The position numbers were made by a program, and so were the translations under genes. A DNA stretch of 64,000 nt from Candidatus Terraquivivens yellowstonensis. Lineage in GTDB: Archaea; Thermoproteota; Nitrososphaeria_A; Caldarchaeales; Wolframiiraptoraceae. Position 1 is the stretch's first letter, and each line of letters begins with the position of its first letter. Of this stretch, positions 59,807-64,000 are shown piece by piece. The stretch spans positions 139,484 to 203,483 of the forward strand of contig JAKCEW010000001.1 of NCBI GenBank assembly GCA_023539445.1, in the 5' to 3' direction. Below the pieces are notes generated by a model. It was not told the origin of the DNA. It saw only the letters and a list, made by a program, of their open reading frames with translations, and did not search any database.

Positions 59807-59982
59807 GGGCGTTCACTTTTTACACGCATGCATGATATTTATTTTTATTTTTACCAATAACAGAGAGAATCGCGTAACCAGTAAGACCTCCAGCAAAGTT
59901 CTGTAATATCTACAATAATGCAGGTGGTGAACCATGGACGAATCAAGCCGCCTTTTCTTTATCACCTCTTTTTTAATGAAAA

Positions 59983-60057
59983 TGGGGCCGCTGGGATTCG
60001 AACCCAGGACCTCCTGGGCCCAAGCCAGGTGTCATAACCATGCTAGACTACGGCCCC
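59983..60057 (-). tRNA. tRNA-Pro(TGG), intronless
   Basis: GGGGCCGTAGTCTAGCATGGTTATGACACCTGGCTTGGGCCCAGGAGGTCCTGGGTTCGAATCCCAGCGGCCCCA cloverleaf. Confidence 0.96.
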
Positions 60058-60235
60058 TAAGAGTCTTACTCATAGCAGCTTTATTAATCCTTTTACGCGA
60101 TAGTCCCTTTTGAGTTATGTATTTTAATGCCAAATATTCATAGCAGATTTCGCATCATTTTACACCAAAAAATGAACCCTATTTTGGGAAAATATTGTAC
60201 TAAAGGTTAAATACTATCTTTGCTAAAATTTTTAT

Positions 60236-60460
60236 GTGACGCTCACAAGCATTACAAAAATTCAAAGGAAGCCAGCTTACGATAAAAGGACCGGGAAAAA
60301 ATACGAGTATCATGTAATAGCAATACCTAGAGCGATCTCAGAGGACAGTCAGTATCCTTTTAATGTCGGTGAAAAAGTAAAGATCAGCGTAGAACCAAAC
60401 AAGAAGAAAATTATAATAGTCAAGCTCAAAGAGTCGGCTCCAAAAAGAAAAAAGGGTTAG
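60236..60460 (+). CDS. Small SpoVT/AbrB-like basic protein
   Basis: KYEYHVIAIPRAISEDSQYPFNVGEKVKISVEPNKKKIIIVKL; GTG start. Confidence 0.5.
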   Translation: MTLTSITKIQRKPAYDKRTGKKYEYHVIAIPRAISEDSQYPFNVGEKVKISVEPNKKKIIIVKLKESAPKRKKG

Positions 60461-60481
60461 TGTTGTTAGCTAGGGAAATGA

Positions 60482-60577
60482 TGGGACCGGTGGGATTCGA
60501 ACCCACGACCTTTCGGTTATCAGCCTCGTCGCCGCTTTAACGGCTCGAACGCTCTAACCATGCTGAGCTACGGTCCC
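60482..60577 (-). tRNA. tRNA-Ile(GAT) with a 21-nt non-canonical intron (about 60525..60545)
   Basis: Acceptor GGGACCG/CGGTCCC; T-arm GTGGGTTCGAATCCCAC; anticodon arm TTCG-[intron]-G-CTGATAA-CCGAA. Confidence 0.93.
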
Positions 60578-60726
60578 TGATATTGTTCTACCTAACGGCT
60601 GATTTTTAAGTTTTCAGATAAACATAATATTCCTTTCCACTAAAGATAGGTTACCAGCCATAAACAAATGAAAAGTATAAAACTTCTGCGGCTAATGTTG
60701 CTACGATTAAATTAGGTGTATGATGA

Positions 60727-61362
60727 ATGCGCCTACTTAAGGTTAGCAGAGAAGCGATAAGGTTGGCCTCTATTATAGTTAAAGATGGCGGTCTTGTAGT
60801 ATATCCTACCGATACGGTCTACGGTCTGGGATGTAATCCATTCGATGATGCAGCAGTTTCTAGGGTTTTCTTATTGAAAGGACGCGGAGATATTCCAGTT
60901 CCAATACTGGGCGACTCCATAGAAAGCCTTGAGAAGATAGCGAAGTTTGACGACGTCGCTTACGAATTTTGCTTAATATTTTGGCCGGGAGCGTTATCGG
61001 TCGTCTTACCAAAAAAATTACCGCTAGAAAAGGTAACGTGCGGAAGCCCAACGGTTGCCGTGAGGATTCCGGCGAGTCAGGCCGCGATAGAACTGGCAAG
61101 ACTTTCAGGGGGTTTACTCGTTGGAACCAGTGCAAATATCAGTGGTATGCCGCCAGCTTGTGACGTCTCAGAGTTGGATAAACGTGTGGCAGAAGGTGTT
61201 GATATAGTGTTGGATGGAGGGAGGTGCCTCCATTGCGTAGCTTCAACCATAGTAAAAATAGAGGATAGAACCATAAAGGTGTTAAGGGAAGGTGCCATAT
61301 CTTTAAACATGATAAAGGAGAGGGTCGCCAAAGCAGGACTTAATGTAAAATTCGTTGAGTGA
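60727..61362 (+). CDS. Sua5/YciO/YrdC threonylcarbamoyl-AMP synthase
   Basis: IIVKDGGLVVYPTDTVYGLGCNPFDDAAVSRVFLLKGR; TVAVRIPASQAAIELARLSGGLLVGTSANISGMPP. Confidence 0.95.
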   Translation: MRLLKVSREAIRLASIIVKDGGLVVYPTDTVYGLGCNPFDDAAVSRVFLLKGRGDIPVPILGDSIESLEKIAKFDDVAYEFCLIFWPGALSVVLPKKLPLEKVTCGSPTVAVRIPASQAAIELARLSGGLLVGTSANISGMPPACDVSELDKRVAEGVDIVLDGGRCLHCVASTIVKIEDRTIKVLREGAISLNMIKERVAKAGLNVKFVE

Positions 61363-61941
61363 TTATCTGGATAAGAGCGAAATGGCAACTTTTTCTATTA
61401 AAAAAAGCTCGAGGGCTTTAAACTTACTATCAGCCTGTATGGACCTTAAGGCCTGATCGGGCACCTCATAAATTTTCGACAATTCGTCGAGTATGTAAGT
61501 GTTCTGGTTGTCAATAAACGATACTAGCTTACAACCCAATAATGCCTCAAGTCTTGACTTTGCCGCCTCGATATCTTCTGCATTCTTTGATACGATGCAG
61601 ACACCAACCCTCTCGGTTTCGTAAGATATACCCACGAGCTCTATCGCCCTACTTATTTGGTCTTGAGCCGATAATCTAACGAGGAATTCTACCTCGAGCC
61701 TCTTGGCAACGTTCATTTTGGACTCCCACGCAGTTATTGCTGCACTTACCGCGGCTGCCACGTAAAGAGCAGATATTACTCTATTGGCGTTAAAGAACTG
61801 ACAAATGGATGGTCTTAGCAACTCGTAAACTTCATTTAATCTCTCTAAAAGTTTTCTCAAGTCTTGCTTTTCTATCTTCGTTTCATAGACTCCGACAAGT
61901 AAGTCAGAGGTGGCCGTAAAATAGCTCAACTTAACCACCAT
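61363..61941 (-). CDS. KEOPS complex subunit Cgi121
   Basis: FFNANRVISALYVAAAVSAAITAWESKMNVAKRLEVEFLVRLSAQDQISRAIELVGIS. Confidence 0.8.
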   Translation of the reverse strand: MVVKLSYFTATSDLLVGVYETKIEKQDLRKLLERLNEVYELLRPSICQFFNANRVISALYVAAAVSAAITAWESKMNVAKRLEVEFLVRLSAQDQISRAIELVGISYETERVGVCIVSKNAEDIEAAKSRLEALLGCKLVSFIDNQNTYILDELSKIYEVPDQALRSIQADSKFKALELFLIEKVAISLLSR

Positions 61942-62197
61942 GGATTACGGGTATTATCGTTAGCGTATCTCCATCCAAGACCAAAGTCTCTAAACCCTTG
62001 CTGAGCGAACGGACATCAGAGCCATTAAGTAGTACAAGGAAGCCCGGCCTAAGTTTTCCATCTTCTAATAAAATATCTTTTAATTCCTTGGGAAGTATCT
62101 TGAGCACTTCAATAATTGTCATATGTCCATCTATCTTAAGCTCGAGCATGTTTTTGCCCACGACAGACTTCACATGCCCTACTAGCTCCACCTTCAT
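61931..62197 (-). CDS. MoaD/ThiS/Urm1-like beta-grasp protein with C-terminal Gly-Gly
   Basis: KVELVGHVKSVVGKNMLELKIDGHMTIIEVLKILP…LVLLNGSDVRSLSKGLETLVLDGDTLTIIPVIHGG. Confidence 0.88.
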   Translation of the reverse strand: MKVELVGHVKSVVGKNMLELKIDGHMTIIEVLKILPKELKDILLEDGKLRPGFLVLLNGSDVRSLSKGLETLVLDGDTLTIIPVIHGG

Positions 62198-62307
62198 ATG
62201 AATCGCACCACTACGAGGTTAGGTTTTCAGTGAGGTGTATGTTCTTCATAGAGCTTGCGCTCTCGGTGCAGGTCAGCCTCATCACACACTAAAAAATTGT
62301 ACAGGTC

Positions 62308-62583
62308 TTATTTTGGTTTTTCGGAAGTAACGTCAGCTTGGGCTGCAGCGCTCTCCGCCTTCAGTTCGGCCTCTTTTTTTGCCTGTAGCTTAACCAGTGA
62401 TGTGAGATATCCAGCAATGCGGTTCGCTAGCCTCTTAGAAACCCCGCTCACGAATACTTCTCGCACGAGTTGTTTGTTCTTCTCAAAATCCATGCTTACC
62501 CTATCTTGGTAAAGCTCCAAGATTTCTTTGGCGAGCCTTTTGACCTTCCTAGTCCTTACCTTGCCCATCTTAGACAATCCCAA
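62308..62583 (-). CDS. rps17e: 30S ribosomal protein S17e
   Basis: MGKVRTRKVKRLAKEILELYQDRVSMDFEKNKQLVREVFVSGVSKRLANRIAGYLTSLVK. Confidence 0.92.
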   Translation of the reverse strand: MGLSKMGKVRTRKVKRLAKEILELYQDRVSMDFEKNKQLVREVFVSGVSKRLANRIAGYLTSLVKLQAKKEAELKAESAAAQADVTSEKPK

Positions 62584-62613
62584 AAATGACTAACTAAAAA
62601 ATATAACGGAAGC

Positions 62614-63435
62614 TTACTCCCAACCCTTTGGGAGTTCGAGCTTGCCTTTTACGTGCCCCATTGGTATTAACTCCACTTTCTTTGAACTAGAAATCCCCAA
62701 TACCCCCTTTTTAACTAATGCCCTCCTGAGAAGTTGGATTGCCTTAGCAGGGTCGACACCTTTAGGACATACAGCGCTGCAGGAAGCTGCGAAGTGGCAC
62801 CTCCAGCAACCATGCTCGGAATCTATAGCCTCGAGCCTTTGCTCGAAGCCAAGGTCTCTAGGGTCAGAGATAAATCGGTATGCCCTATTCAGAATCATTG
62901 GTCCAAGGTAAAGTGGGTCCGTTGCAGAAACCGGACATGCAGAGCTACACATCCCACATTCTATACAATCAGCAAACTGAATATATCCTAGAAGTTCCTC
63001 CTCTGTCTGCTTATATGTTCCGGTTGGGTTCAAAAGTTCCTCTACGTCGTGCCTGATTATGTAAGGCTTCACCTGCTTTTCTTTCTGGAAAAGTTCACTG
63101 AAGTCTGTTACGAGGTCTTTGATGATGCGGTAATTCTTGAGCGGTGCGACTTTTATGACGTCGCTATTAAGCTCAAGGACTCTCGTGAAACAAGCAAGCA
63201 TCTGTCTGTCGTTGATCATCATACCACATGAACCGCAAACAGCCTGCCTGCATGAGTATCTAATGGTCAGTGTCGGATCCTGTTCTTCCTTTATCTTAAG
63301 CAAGGCATCGAGAACAGTCGTACTCTTGTTCACTTTTACCTTGTATTCTTGCCACCTCGGCACAAAGTCCGTCTTGGGATTGAACCTGAAAACCCTAAAC
63401 TTTACCTCAACCTCCTTATCGGTAGACATGCGCAC
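62614..63435 (-). CDS. sdhB: Succinate dehydrogenase/fumarate reductase iron-sulfur subunit
   Basis: IRYSCRQAVCGSCGMMINDRQMLAC; CIECGMCSSACPVSATDPLYLGP; CWRCHFAASCSAVCPKGVDPAKAI. Confidence 0.96.
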   Translation of the reverse strand: MRMSTDKEVEVKFRVFRFNPKTDFVPRWQEYKVKVNKSTTVLDALLKIKEEQDPTLTIRYSCRQAVCGSCGMMINDRQMLACFTRVLELNSDVIKVAPLKNYRIIKDLVTDFSELFQKEKQVKPYIIRHDVEELLNPTGTYKQTEEELLGYIQFADCIECGMCSSACPVSATDPLYLGPMILNRAYRFISDPRDLGFEQRLEAIDSEHGCWRCHFAASCSAVCPKGVDPAKAIQLLRRALVKKGVLGISSSKKVELIPMGHVKGKLELPKGWE

Positions 63436-63756
63436 TCACCCCACTGGCCAGAATAAGTTTAGGAAAACTTGTAGACCGTAAATGTATAGGGCTATGCCCA
63501 CTAAGAATATTATCCATGTTATGGCCTTTGCGGCACATCTTCCGGGTATTAGCTCTATGAGTATTGCCCTAACGCCGTTTAGCATATGATATAGAAGTGC
63601 TGATAACAAGATGATAAGGTTCAAAGGATACAAGATGCTTTCATGTATGGCGGTACCGATACCCGGGAGGTTGTTCGCTACTAGATGAATGAATCCTGTT
63701 ACCAGTATAATGAGACCAGAGACATAATGCAAGAACATCCTTTTTGACTCCTTCAA
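63436..63756 (-). CDS. Succinate dehydrogenase membrane anchor subunit
   Basis: Three TM; LLYHMLNGVRAILIEL heme-ligand helix; adjacent to sdhB. Confidence 0.85.
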   Translation of the reverse strand: MKESKRMFLHYVSGLIILVTGFIHLVANNLPGIGTAIHESILYPLNLIILLSALLYHMLNGVRAILIELIPGRCAAKAITWIIFLVGIALYIYGLQVFLNLFWPVG

Positions 63757-63760
63757 AGAA

Positions 63761-64000
63761 TCACCCCGCCTGTATCACCAAAGCCACATAAGACCATATG
63801 AGGATGAATATCACGAACAAAGCGAGAATCACCATCACGAGATACCTCTGGGAGCCATAGAGCGTACCTTTCCGGTAAGGATATACCGCTCTAATAGGTC
63901 TTCCTATCAAAAAGCCATGTTCTGTCAGTACAAGTCTGAGCCCGTTTAGCGTATGGTATACTACGAAAATCCCTAAGATAACATCTCCCCATCCACCAGG
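63761..64000 (-). CDS. Succinate dehydrogenase cytochrome b subunit, partial (5' end beyond window)
   Basis: PGGWGDVILGIFVVYHTLNGLRLVLTEHGFLIGRPIRAVYPYRKGTLYGSQRYLVMVILALFVIFILIWSYVALVIQAG*; HTLNGLR motif; open to window edge and absent from ORF track. Confidence 0.85.
   Translation of the reverse strand, partial: PGGWGDVILGIFVVYHTLNGLRLVLTEHGFLIGRPIRAVYPYRKGTLYGSQRYLVMVILALFVIFILIWSYVALVIQAG

Noticed and set aside
59935-60060. ORF MDESSRLFFITSFLMKMGPLGFEPRTSWAQ… with a good-looking upstream GGTGGTGA
   Set aside because: It reads antisense through tRNA-Pro(TGG); 'MGPLGFEPRTS' is a familiar tRNA-antisense artefact

Overview
Chromosomal window from a thermophile-like archaeon, probably a Thaumarchaeota/Aigarchaeota-type lineage. 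This is judged from gene content: CdvB/CdvC, ribosomal proteins S26e and S17e, RpoP, an SRP RNA with archaeal-type motifs, archaeal ProRS/SerRS, KEOPS Cgi121, bifunctional FBP aldolase/phosphatase and zinc-ferredoxin. Coding density is high, mostly housekeeping genes; I saw no CRISPR array, transposon or prophage. RNA genes: one SRP RNA and three tRNAs, Pro(GGG), Pro(TGG) and Ile(GAT). Two of the tRNAs carry non-canonical introns for which I could hand-fold bulge-helix-bulge splice motifs. Points most worth a second look: (i) a tandem ThyX-like protein whose two halves keep complementary parts of the ThyX motif; (ii) a cdvB/cdvC locus next to a divergent class I isoprenoid-synthase-like protein and a degenerate RecA-like + V4R protein; (iii) an Urm1/MoaD-like protein ending in GG that overlaps Cgi121 and faces Sua5; (iv) a degenerate nucleotide-sugar dehydrogenase homologue in a surface-glycan cluster; (v) a short single-histone-fold ORF missed by the ORF track; (vi) several perfect palindromes in promoter regions; (vii) an orphan PqqD-like gene beside about 0.5 kb of non-coding DNA. 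All family calls come from reading motifs by eye; no searches were run.
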